From positions 62,001-126,000 of the forward strand of contig NZ_AUBA01000004.1 of NCBI RefSeq assembly GCF_000429005.1: a DNA stretch of 64,000 nt, given 5' to 3'. The stretch is from Novosphingobium acidiphilum DSM 19966. Its GTDB lineage: Bacteria > Pseudomonadota > Alphaproteobacteria > Sphingomonadales > Sphingomonadaceae. The translations under genes and the position numbers were made by a program. Shown here one piece after another: positions 50,937-58,525 of the stretch. The first letter of the stretch is position 1. Each line of letters opens with the position of its first letter. A model generated the notes under the pieces. The model was not told the origin of the DNA. It made no database searches and worked only from the letters and a program-made list of their open reading frames with translations.

Positions 50937-51890
50937 TCAAGGTTTGGCGGCGAAATGATCTGCGGCAAAAGCCTGCCGAAAAAACGCTATGACGCTGGCC
51001 ATGTTGGCAGGCGTGTCGAACGCGCTGTCGGCATGTGTGGCACTTTGGCGATATTGCAGCAGTGCGCGCCCCGGTCCGGCAACCGCATTCACGCGGTCCG
51101 CCAGGATGCGGCTTTGCAAAGGGGGGACGGTGCAATCGCCGGTACCGTGCTGCAACAGCAACGGCGGTGTGGCGGGGTTGGCATATGTCAGCGGATTGGC
51201 CTGCGCGACCATGGCGGGAACGCGGGTGATCTGTGCGCCGAGGTATCTTGATTCGGGACTGTCCACCGCGCTGTGATTCTGCGCGCCTGCGCTGCATCCG
51301 GCGGTGGCCAGTTGCTGGTCCATGGCGATGAAATCGGTCGGGCCGTACATCGACACCACCGCACTGACATGGTCATCTGCGGCTGGTGCCAGTGCGGCAG
51401 GGTCGTTGAACAGCGCGACGCCGCGGCTCATCCCGGTATCAAGCGCGATATTTGCACCCGCCGATTGGCCCCACAGCGCAATCCTGGCCGGGTCAATGCG
51501 ATAGCTGGCCGCATTGGCACGGATGAAGCGCAGCGCCGATTTCATGTCCTGCACCGCCGCCGGAAATTTGGCTTCGCCGCTCATTCGGTAATTGATGCTG
51601 ACCAGCGCAAACCCGGCTGCGTTCAGCGCATTCACGTCATCGCGAAAACCGCGCCCGAACATGCGTTTGTCGCCGAACATGAACGCGCCGCCATGGGCAA
51701 ACACCACGGCGGGAAACGGCCCGCGCCCTTGCGGAACATAGATATCCAGATGCTGGCTTGGCGAGGTGCGGCCATACGCCACATCGGTGTAATCCGCATC
51801 GCGCGCCTGACCGGTGTAGACCCAGATGCCAACCCCCAGAGCGGCGACCAGCAACACCGGCAAAACCCTGCGCAGAAGAAACTTGCCCAT
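50937..51890 (-). CDS. Alpha/beta hydrolase, esterase (BD-FAE/lipase type)
   Basis: A 317-residue membrane-anchored or secreted hydrolase (LLRRVLPVLLVAALGVGIWVY). It has the oxyanion motif VVFAHGGAFMFG, the nucleophile elbow LWGQSAGANIA (Ser143), and the Asp and His parts HGTGDCTVP and SATHADSAFD. A feruloyl-type or acyl-ester substrate is suggested by the neighbouring tannase-like and aromatic-acid-type MFS genes. The MGKFLLRR start at 51890 is one base after the MFS stop. Confidence 0.87.
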   Translation of the reverse strand: MGKFLLRRVLPVLLVAALGVGIWVYTGQARDADYTDVAYGRTSPSQHLDIYVPQGRGPFPAVVFAHGGAFMFGDKRMFGRGFRDDVNALNAAGFALVSINYRMSGEAKFPAAVQDMKSALRFIRANAASYRIDPARIALWGQSAGANIALDTGMSRGVALFNDPAALAPAADDHVSAVVSMYGPTDFIAMDQQLATAGCSAGAQNHSAVDSPESRYLGAQITRVPAMVAQANPLTYANPATPPLLLQHGTGDCTVPPLQSRILADRVNAVAGPGRALLQYRQSATHADSAFDTPANMASVIAFFRQAFAADHFAAKP

Positions 51891-51891
51891 C

Positions 51892-53091
51892 TCAGCCCCC
51901 TTCGTCCAGACGCACGGCCATGGCCGCAAATCCTGTCGCCAACATCGGCACGCAGAAGATGCCGAACACCACCACCAGCGGCAGCCCGGCGCTGATCGCG
52001 GCACTACCGATCAACGGCCCGAGCAACGCACCCACACGCCCGATGCCCATCGCCCAGCCGAGGCCGGTGGCGCGCATGTCCGCCGGATAGATCGCGGCGG
52101 CCAGCGGATAATTGCCGTTGACGCCACCTTGCAGCGTCACGCCGATCAGGAAACTGACCCACAACAGCGGCGTCAGCGTCATGTGCACGCCCCCGAACAC
52201 CAAAAACAACACGCTTGCGATCGCCAGATTGCCAAACACCAGCTTGCGCAAGTCCACGCGCATCGCGGCAAAGCTGATCAGGATCGTGCCGACACACGAT
52301 CCGATGGAATAGATCGAACTGGCAATGATCGCCTGGTCCTGGGGCAGGCCCGCTGCGATCGCCAGCTTGGTGATCCAGCTCGCAATGAAATACAGCGCCA
52401 TGAACCCGCCAACCGTCGCCACCCACAACAGCAGCGAATTGCGCCGCCGCCCCGCCCCGAGGGTCTGGGCGATCGAATGGTGCGTGGGCTGTGCGGTTTC
52501 CGGCGCTTCGGGCAGCAGGAACCAGCACAGCGGCACCAGCAGCAACGTCAGATAGCCGGCAGCGCTGAACACGGCTGCCCAGCCGTGCCCGGGCAACGCC
52601 CAGGCCGTGGCAAAGCCGGCAATCGTTGCGCCAATCGGATAGCCGGCCTGCGGCACGCCCGCCGCGACATGGCGCCAGCGTTCGGGTGCAAAACCGGCCG
52701 ACAGTGCGGTGATGCTGGCCAGAACGGTGCCAATGCCCAGCCCGACCACCAGCCGGATGGCTGCAAGGCTCCAGATGTCGGGCGCATGGGCGCTGGCAAC
52801 CATCGCGCCAGCCATCAGCACAAGCGCAAACAGGATGACCGGACGGCGTCCTATCCGATCGGCCAGTGGCGCCAGAAACAGGCCGCCCAGGCCCATGCCG
52901 ACAAGGCCTGCGCTGAACACGACCGAAAAATGCGCAGCATCGGTGCCGAAATGCTGCTGAAGCATGGGCGCAACATAGGTCAGCGTAAAAATGTTCACGC
53001 CGTCGAACATGTTGAGGACAAAACATAGCGCCATCACGGCGATGCCGCGTGGATGGTAGGCCTCGTCCGGCAACTGCCGCTGGATATCCAT
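51892..53091 (-). CDS. MFS transporter, aromatic-acid/H+ symporter-like
   Basis: A 399-residue carrier with twelve predicted helices. The loop motif DRIGRRPVILFALVLMAGA follows the second helix, and FDGVNIFTLTYVAPML in helix 1 recalls the acidic DG(x)D/N motif of aromatic-acid transporters. The next genes are an esterase and a tannase-like protein, so it probably takes up the released aromatic acid. The start MDIQRQLPDE at 53091 opens the operon. Confidence 0.87.
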   Translation of the reverse strand: MDIQRQLPDEAYHPRGIAVMALCFVLNMFDGVNIFTLTYVAPMLQQHFGTDAAHFSVVFSAGLVGMGLGGLFLAPLADRIGRRPVILFALVLMAGAMVASAHAPDIWSLAAIRLVVGLGIGTVLASITALSAGFAPERWRHVAAGVPQAGYPIGATIAGFATAWALPGHGWAAVFSAAGYLTLLLVPLCWFLLPEAPETAQPTHHSIAQTLGAGRRRNSLLLWVATVGGFMALYFIASWITKLAIAAGLPQDQAIIASSIYSIGSCVGTILISFAAMRVDLRKLVFGNLAIASVLFLVFGGVHMTLTPLLWVSFLIGVTLQGGVNGNYPLAAAIYPADMRATGLGWAMGIGRVGALLGPLIGSAAISAGLPLVVVFGIFCVPMLATGFAAMAVRLDEGG

Positions 53092-53109
53092 TGCTCTGCC
53101 ATCAAAACG

Positions 53110-53141
53110 ATGGTCCGCCGCACCCAGGCGCGACGGACCAT
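53110..53141 (-). terminator. Hairpin between broken TonB receptor and MFS gene
   Basis: Stem ATGGTCCG/CGGACCAT (8 bp, extended by three inner pairs) with a 16-base loop region. It lies 28 bp after the receptor stop and 19 bp before the MFS start. No T run, so termination is uncertain; it could be an attenuator of the MFS operon. Confidence 0.4.
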
Positions 53142-53168
53142 TCAGGGAGGAAACGGAAATTGGCCGCC

Positions 53169-53834
53169 TCAGAACTTGGCGCCAAGCCGCACACCGAAGA
53201 AGCGCGGCGTGTTGACACCAAAGGAAACCGAATTGGGGATGGTTTCAGCGCTCGGAACAAAATTGCCGTTGGTGCCGCCATAAGCGCCGGCATAATTGTT
53301 GGGCCCGCTGGTCTTTTGCAGCTTGTTTTCGATGTTTTCGACAAAAGCCTGAACGGTAAAGCGATCCCCGGCGGTCGCATAAGTGATGCTGGCGTCGCTG
53401 CGGGTGTAGGCGTTTTGTTTGAACTGCACCACGTTCGACAAATCGCTGATCAGATAGCTGGAACTGTATTTGATCAGTCCGCGCAATTTGATTTTGGCCC
53501 CGTTGCCAAGTTCAATGGCGTGATTGATCACGCCGGTCGCGGTGAATTCGGGGCTGCGATCGATCGGTTGGCCCGCATATTGAAATTGCGCTGTGCTGAG
53601 ACGACCGGTCAGCAAATCGTCGACTTTCGAATGGCCGACGGTAAAATTGCCACTGACGCTGGTTGTCGGTGCAACCTGATAGCTGAATTCATTTTCCCAG
53701 CCATAGATCTTCGACTTGCCGATCGCGGTGTACAGCACACCGGGTGGCGTGCCGCCAGGGCCAAAGAACACCAACGAATTGAACTGCTGCTTTGAATAAC
53801 CGAACACGACGCCGCTGCGTGGCTGGGTATATCG
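53169..53834 (-). pseudogene. TonB-dependent receptor, C-terminal fragment
   Basis: The last 220 or so residues of a TonB receptor barrel: QPRSGVVFGYSKQQFN, SKIYGWENEFSYQVAPTT, GHSKVDDLL and the C-terminal FFGVRLGAKF, ending in Phe. Homology stops at 53834, where an in-frame TGA (53835-53837) precedes it on this strand. Nothing of the plug or most of the barrel is left in the window. Full receptors have 750-850 residues. An ORF from a GTG at 53807 exists but cannot make a working receptor. Confidence 0.85.
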
Positions 53835-53868
53835 TCAAAGACCCTTTCAAATTGGCGATGGCAAGGCT

Positions 53869-54309
53869 TTGGGCCGCCGTTTTGCCGCATTGGCAGACTG
53901 GTCCGCTAACCGTGAACTGGTGGAACAGACCATTCCGCTATGCTACACCGTCCCGCGCTATGGCGGGAAGCGCTGGTGGATAATCTGTCCTTACTTGCAT
54001 TGCCGCGTAGGCAATCTGTATCTGCCCATTGGAGGTGATCGCTTTGCGTGTCGCAAGGCGTGGGGGCTTGGCTATCAATCCCAACGCATCGCCCCCAGCG
54101 AGAGGCCGCTTGAGGCGCTATTCCGCCTGCAAAGGAAACTGAACTGCCCACTAGGGTTGGCTCACTGGCCAACCCGCCCTAAGGGCATGTGGCAGCGAAC
54201 CTTTAACCTTCATATGGCACGCTATCTGGAGTTGGATATGTTAGCGTCCGCCAGCTTTGCGGCGATGACCAACACTTTGGTTTTGCGCAAGTTTGACCCC
54301 AGACATTGA
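53869..54309 (+). pseudogene. Zinc-ribbon-like hypothetical, probably N-terminally truncated
   Basis: A 146-residue frame matching the second half of a widespread proteobacterial protein of unknown function. PRYGGKRWWIICPYLHCRVGNLYLP, FACRKAWGLGYQSQ and RPKGMWQRTF correspond to its conserved metal-ribbon and tail, although one Cys of each CxxC pair is altered (CPYLHC, CRKAW). The usual 80-residue N-terminus is missing; upstream the frame runs into the broken receptor. It begins with a TTG with no ribosome site. Likely a remnant. Confidence 0.55.
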
Positions 54310-54479
54310 ACATTGCCGGGTGAGCCCATCGCGGGCGCCGCGCGTGCTGGTCGAACTGATCGAGCGTGATCCCGAAATAGCGACCGAGGTTGCGGCGCGG
54401 GTAGGGACGGAATCCCCGTAAAAATGACATTCCGGAAGAGGGAGGGCTGCGAACTGCCATCTGCACTGCGCTGGGATTA

Positions 54480-54842
54480 TTATTTCTGAGCAGCATTTTG
54501 CTCATAGAGCCACTGGGAACATTTTCTATCGTCCCAAGCCTGATAATAAACGTCGAGAGCTATCTTTACTCTCTTCGTGTTCCCGTTGGCATTCATTTGA
54601 TTAATAAAAATCATGGGTGCGCCGACTATTGGAATGAAGCGACCTGCAACCTCTTGACCGCTATTCCGATTTTCATCCTTTGATGATTTATCCCGCATGA
54701 CGCCAAACGCCACTAATTTTTTTTGCAGATCATCGCAGGTATAATTCGCGACAACTCTCGAATCTTCCGGTTTAACGTTGTTTTCGGTAACGCACGCGGT
54801 CAATAGGAGCAGCGGTGTCGCGTATGGCAGGGCTTTGTGCAT
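54480..54842 (-). CDS. Putative lipoprotein
   Basis: A 120-residue protein with a lipoprotein signal (ATPLLLLTAC, lipobox Cys17) and a periplasmic domain with two further Cys (NYTCDDLQKKL, RKCSQWLYEQ). No known family. The gene is visibly richer in A and T than its surroundings, with runs of AAAA and TTTT, suggesting recent transfer. Same strand as the next lipoprotein, 56 bp away. Confidence 0.7.
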   Translation of the reverse strand: MHKALPYATPLLLLTACVTENNVKPEDSRVVANYTCDDLQKKLVAFGVMRDKSSKDENRNSGQEVAGRFIPIVGAPMIFINQMNANGNTKRVKIALDVYYQAWDDRKCSQWLYEQNAAQK

Positions 54843-54898
54843 AACTCACTCACCGCCTCTTTGGGCCCCATCCAAGGACAGGGCCCTCAAATGAAAAG

Positions 54899-55246
54899 TT
54901 ATTGACCCATCACCGCTTGAGCAGCGCCACGGGTGATACGGTAGTCCTTAACCACATCGCCATCGTCAAAGATGACCACGAGAGTGTTACCTTTTGCATC
55001 GGTCGAACCAATTCCCATAACACGGAACTTACTGCCTTTTGTCCAAGAATAAAAAACAACTTTTCCGCCCGGTTCGGTGCGGGTCGGTTCGCCAAAGTTG
55101 AGGAAAATTTCCTGCTTCGTGGTTTTGCCGATTACAATCTTTGAAGCGTCGCTTTGGCTGATGACAGTCCCATTTTCGATGGAACCAATCGCACAAGCGG
55201 AGAGAAGCGCCGCTGCCCCCGCAACGATAGCGTACCTGAATTTCAT
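54899..55246 (-). CDS. SmpA/OmlA (BamE-like) lipoprotein
   Basis: A 115-residue lipoprotein with the signal MKFRYAIVAGAAALLSAC and the SmpA/OmlA fold signature ISQSDASKIVIGKTTKQEIFLNFGEPTRT, followed by strands with FYSWTKGSKF. BamE-like proteins bind outer-membrane components, but this short form outside a bam context is probably an accessory or phage-associated one. The ATG at 55246 is chosen; the open frame to 55390 overlaps the XRE region. AT-rich codon use. Confidence 0.75.
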   Translation of the reverse strand: MKFRYAIVAGAAALLSACAIGSIENGTVISQSDASKIVIGKTTKQEIFLNFGEPTRTEPGGKVVFYSWTKGSKFRVMGIGSTDAKGNTLVVIFDDGDVVKDYRITRGAAQAVMGQ

Positions 55247-55309
55247 CTCACTACCCCTCACCGGCAGGCGGGCGCACTCTCTCGCATAAGCGTCGAGTGC
55301 CCCACCAGC

Positions 55310-55326
55310 GTCCCCAAAATGGGGAC
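55310..55326. promoter_or_regulatory. Palindrome in the lipoprotein-XRE divergent region
   Basis: GTCCCC-AAAAT-GGGGAC is a perfect inverted repeat. A weaker copy (TCCC-gattat-GGGA) lies at 55351-55364, directly before the XRE gene. Such pairs suit a dimeric XRE regulator controlling itself and the divergent lipoprotein gene. Confidence 0.45.
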
Positions 55327-55379
55327 ACGACCCCACGCATATACGGACTGTCCCGATTATGGGAATTGGGAAATTTGCG

Positions 55380-55640
55380 ATGCATCGCAAATGGGTTGCT
55401 TCGCCCTACTATCGGGCCGTCATAGACACCCTAAGGTCGGCGCGGCTTGAGGCAGATGTCTCGCAGCGGCAATTGGCGCAGCGGTTGGGAAAACCCCCGT
55501 CGTTCGTCAACAAGATCGAGTTGATTGAGCGCCGCATGGACATTCTCGAATTTATCGCATTCGCCAATGCCATCGGCATTGCACCATCAACATTGATGGC
55601 AAGGCTGATTGCGGTGCTGCCTGATTCGTTTGAAATATAG
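55380..55640 (+). CDS. XRE-family helix-turn-helix regulator
   Basis: An 86-residue Cro/CI-type DNA-binding protein: SPYYRAVIDTLRSARLEADVSQRQLAQRLGKPPSFVNKIELIERR is the five-helix HTH. A short C-terminal part (FIAFANAIGIAPSTLMARLIAVL) completes it. The ATG at 55380 (MHRKW) matches the usual N-terminus; an ATG at 55359 is in frame but overlaps the second palindrome. Likely regulates the divergent AT-rich lipoprotein. Confidence 0.82.
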   Translation: MHRKWVASPYYRAVIDTLRSARLEADVSQRQLAQRLGKPPSFVNKIELIERRMDILEFIAFANAIGIAPSTLMARLIAVLPDSFEI

Positions 55641-55784
55641 GTCAGGCAAGGAGGAACGATCGGAAGTCGACGCATCGCAATGCGCCCACCAAATTGCATC
55701 CAGTGATTGCTATGTGATTGCTAGGTCGAGATTTCGAGACAAAAATAAGCAGCCGAAAATGCCAAAAAACGCTTTAAAATCAAA

Positions 55785-55860
55785 TGGTGGGCGGTGACGG
55801 GCTCGAACCGCCGACCCTCTCGGTGTAAACGAGATGCTCTACCAACTGAGCTAACCGCCC
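55785..55860 (-). tRNA. tRNA-Val (anticodon TAC)
   Basis: A 76-nt cloverleaf on the minus strand: acceptor stem GGGCGGT/ACCGCCC, discriminator A, encoded CCA. Anticodon stem TCTCG/CGAGA with loop TTTACAC gives TAC. The T arm reads GGCGG-TTCGAGC-CCGTC. It borders the AT-rich island. Confidence 0.96.
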
Positions 55861-55937
55861 GGCACGCCGGAAACCGCGCATCTACAGGCTTTGCTGCGGC
55901 GGTCAACCGCTCGTGCGCTGCCACGCCGGAATAAGTG

Positions 55938-57149
55938 TCAGGCCGGGCAGGTTGCCCGTTGCGTCAACTGGTCTGCAAGCGTGCAGATCGTTGCACAGGC
56001 CGCACGCAAAATGGCCGGTTCGTGGACCAGCCCGATGCGGATGTGGCCGGCGGCACGTTCGCCGAAGGCATCGCCGGCCAGGACCACGACGCCTGCCTGT
56101 TTGAACAGCATGTCGGCAAAATCCGGCGCCGACACTCCGCAAGGGCGCACGTCGACCATCACGAACATGCCTGCCTGGGGCGCGATCGGTCGCAAGCCTG
56201 CGGCCTGGCCCAGCGTATCGATCACGATCTGCGCCCGCATCGCATAGGCCTGCGCCATTGCGTGCGAGGCCGCAGCACCTTCGCGCAATGCCACGCAGGC
56301 GGCACGCTGGATGAATTCTGGCCCGCCGTACAGCATGACAATGTTCAGCTTGGCCGCGTGATCGCCAAATGCCGGTGGACCGATGGTCCAGCCCAGCCGC
56401 CATCCGGTCATCGCGTGCGATTTGGACAGGCTGTTGAGGACGACGGTGCGTTCGGCCATGCCGGGCAGCGCCGCCAGCGTAAATGGCCGTGCCATGCCCG
56501 GAAAATGCAACGCACGGTAAACCTCGTCGACAATCACCCACAGGTCGTTGGCAATCGCGATCCGCGCAATGTCACGCCAGATCGCCTCGGGCATGACGGC
56601 GCCGGTGGGGTTGTTGGGATCGTTGACCAGAATCGCACGGGTGGCGGGCGTGATGGCGGCTTCGATCTGTTCGGTTCGGGGCAGAAAATCGTCTTCCGAC
56701 CAGGTTGGCACAACCACCGGACGCGCGCCGCAGGCGCCAAGCGTGTCGCGATAGGTGACATACATCGGGTCGAAAACGATCACTTCGTCGGCTGGATCGA
56801 GCAGGGCAAGACACGTGGCAAACAGCGCATTCTGGGCGCCCGCGACCACCGTAACCTGATCGGGCAGCACCGCCGCACCGATCCGGGCCGCGTAGTCTTC
56901 GGCAAGGATCGTGCGCAGTTCAGTGGTGCCCGACATCCCGGTGTAGTGGGTGTCGCCTGCATTCAGGCTGGCAATTGCAGCATCGGTGATCGCGCGCGGG
57001 GTATCAAAATCGGGATCGCCGACCGACAACAGCAAATAGGCATCGGGCGCCACTTCGCCCGCATCCATCTGCCGCACGGCCTCAAAATGCAGGTCCCATG
57101 CCTGCGATGCCTTGCTGCGGATACGACCGGTCAGGCTTGAAAATCGCAT
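55938..57149 (-). CDS. Class I/II aminotransferase, arginine:pyruvate transaminase (AruH)-like
   Basis: A 403-residue fold-type I PLP enzyme. LLLSVGDPDFDTPRAI, VAGAQNALFATCLALL, VNDPNNPTGAVMP, VIVDEVYRALHF and LNSLSKSHAMTGWRLGW (Schiff-base Lys) are present. The MLYGGPEFIQRAA and VVLAGDAFGERAAGHIRIGLV segments closely resemble AruH as I remember it, so arginine:pyruvate transamination is the best guess; a general aromatic or aspartate-type enzyme is possible. The ATG at 57149 follows AGGA. Confidence 0.85.
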   Translation of the reverse strand: MRFSSLTGRIRSKASQAWDLHFEAVRQMDAGEVAPDAYLLLSVGDPDFDTPRAITDAAIASLNAGDTHYTGMSGTTELRTILAEDYAARIGAAVLPDQVTVVAGAQNALFATCLALLDPADEVIVFDPMYVTYRDTLGACGARPVVVPTWSEDDFLPRTEQIEAAITPATRAILVNDPNNPTGAVMPEAIWRDIARIAIANDLWVIVDEVYRALHFPGMARPFTLAALPGMAERTVVLNSLSKSHAMTGWRLGWTIGPPAFGDHAAKLNIVMLYGGPEFIQRAACVALREGAAASHAMAQAYAMRAQIVIDTLGQAAGLRPIAPQAGMFVMVDVRPCGVSAPDFADMLFKQAGVVVLAGDAFGERAAGHIRIGLVHEPAILRAACATICTLADQLTQRATCPA

Positions 57150-57184
57150 TGTCTGTGTTCCTGATGGATCGCCAGGCGCCATAG

Positions 57185-58309
57185 TCAGGCCGACGGCGGG
57201 TTGAGCGGACCTTTTTGCGACCCGACCCATTCGCGCCACAGCAACATAAGCACGGCGACCAGCGCGGGGCCAACCACAAGTCCGATCAGGCCCCAGGCCT
57301 CGATCCCGCCCAGAATGCCGAGCAGCACCAGCAGAAAGGGCAGACGTGTCGCATCTCCGATCATGACCGGGCGGACGAAATGGTCTGCGACGAAAATGAC
57401 CACGGCAGAAAACACCGCAACAACCGCTGCTGCAATCATATGACCGGCCGCGGCAAGCGATATGGCGGCCGCCGCGGCGGCCAGCACGGCGCCAAACGGG
57501 ACCGCGGACAACAGCCCCGTCAAAACGCCAAGCAGGGCGGGATGCGACGCGCCGCACACGGCATAGACAACCCCCAGCAGCAGCCCTTCGCCAAACCCGA
57601 CCACGACCAGACCGTTCACCGAACCGCGCACCGCATGCAGGGCCTGCATCGCGACATTGACCCCGGCTGCGCCAAATGCACGTTCACAGCCGACACGCAG
57701 ACTGTTTGCCACCCGGTCACCATCGCGCAGCAGGAAAAACAGGATCAGCAGCAGAAATACCGCCACCAGAAACCGGTGCAGCACAAGGCCCAGCAGATGC
57801 GGGCCATTACCGAACGGATTGTGCCCCAACTCGCCTGTCAGATGCCAATTGCCCAAGGCATTGGGCGTGGCCAGATTGGTCTGCCACCATCCCGCGATGG
57901 CGCCGCCGCCGGGCAGAGCTGGAACGAAGGCGGGCATCGCCAGACCATGGGCACGCACATCGGCCACCCATTGCAGCACAAAGCGGCCATCGATTGAAAT
58001 CGCATGCGCCACCATCACCAATGGCAACACGAAAAACAGCGCCACCGTCAGCGTAAACAAGGCTGGCCAGGTAAAATCGGCGCCGCGGGGCCACAACGCC
58101 ACCGCGCGTTGCCGCCAGGGCCACAACGAAATCGCCAGAATGATGGCCCAGCCAATTGCGGGCAGGAACACCCGCATGGTCCACAGGCCAAGCGCGGCAA
58201 TGACAGCCAGCGCCAGCAGGCCGGCCCGGCGCTGGGGCGGCGACCAGGGGTCGTCCGCGTTGCGCGTAAACGTTCCTGGAGACTCTATCGGATCGGGACG
58301 GTTGGCCAT
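57185..58309 (-). CDS. AI-2E-family permease (PerM/TqsA type)
   Basis: A 374-residue inner-membrane protein with about eight helices (LALAVIAALGLWTMRVFLPAIGWAIILAISL, FTLTVALFFVLPLVMV, FLVAVFLLLILFFLLRDG, GFGEGLLLGVVYAVCG and more), typical of the AI-2E transporter family. The family ranges from autoinducer export to sodium:proton exchange; which applies is unknown. Ends 35 bp from the aminotransferase start on the same strand. Confidence 0.87.
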   Translation of the reverse strand: MANRPDPIESPGTFTRNADDPWSPPQRRAGLLALAVIAALGLWTMRVFLPAIGWAIILAISLWPWRQRAVALWPRGADFTWPALFTLTVALFFVLPLVMVAHAISIDGRFVLQWVADVRAHGLAMPAFVPALPGGGAIAGWWQTNLATPNALGNWHLTGELGHNPFGNGPHLLGLVLHRFLVAVFLLLILFFLLRDGDRVANSLRVGCERAFGAAGVNVAMQALHAVRGSVNGLVVVGFGEGLLLGVVYAVCGASHPALLGVLTGLLSAVPFGAVLAAAAAAISLAAAGHMIAAAVVAVFSAVVIFVADHFVRPVMIGDATRLPFLLVLLGILGGIEAWGLIGLVVGPALVAVLMLLWREWVGSQKGPLNPPSA

Positions 58310-58525
58310 GGCGATGTGCGATTAGGCCAATCGGATCGCAATTGCCAGTTTTTCACCACGCACGACACGAGGTCTGCGGGGTGAGTGCAATGTTAGCAAA
58401 GCCTTAGGCGGAGCAGGCTATGGTCAGATGCGATTTTGCATTGAGGGACGATTTCAAGAGGAACCGGGCGCATTTTCGACTTTAAGACCATCATCATCGA
58501 AAAATCGCGCAAACGGCAACTGCTG

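Noticed and set aside
54203..54505. A 100-codon minus-strand frame between the zinc-ribbon remnant and the lipoprotein
   Set aside because: Considered as an integrase or transposase remnant, but no family motif could be recognised and it overlaps the remnant.
53800..55860. Attachment-site repeats flanking the island at tRNA-Val
   Set aside because: I looked for a second copy of the tRNA 3' end near 53.8-54.4 kb and saw none, so no att pair is claimed.
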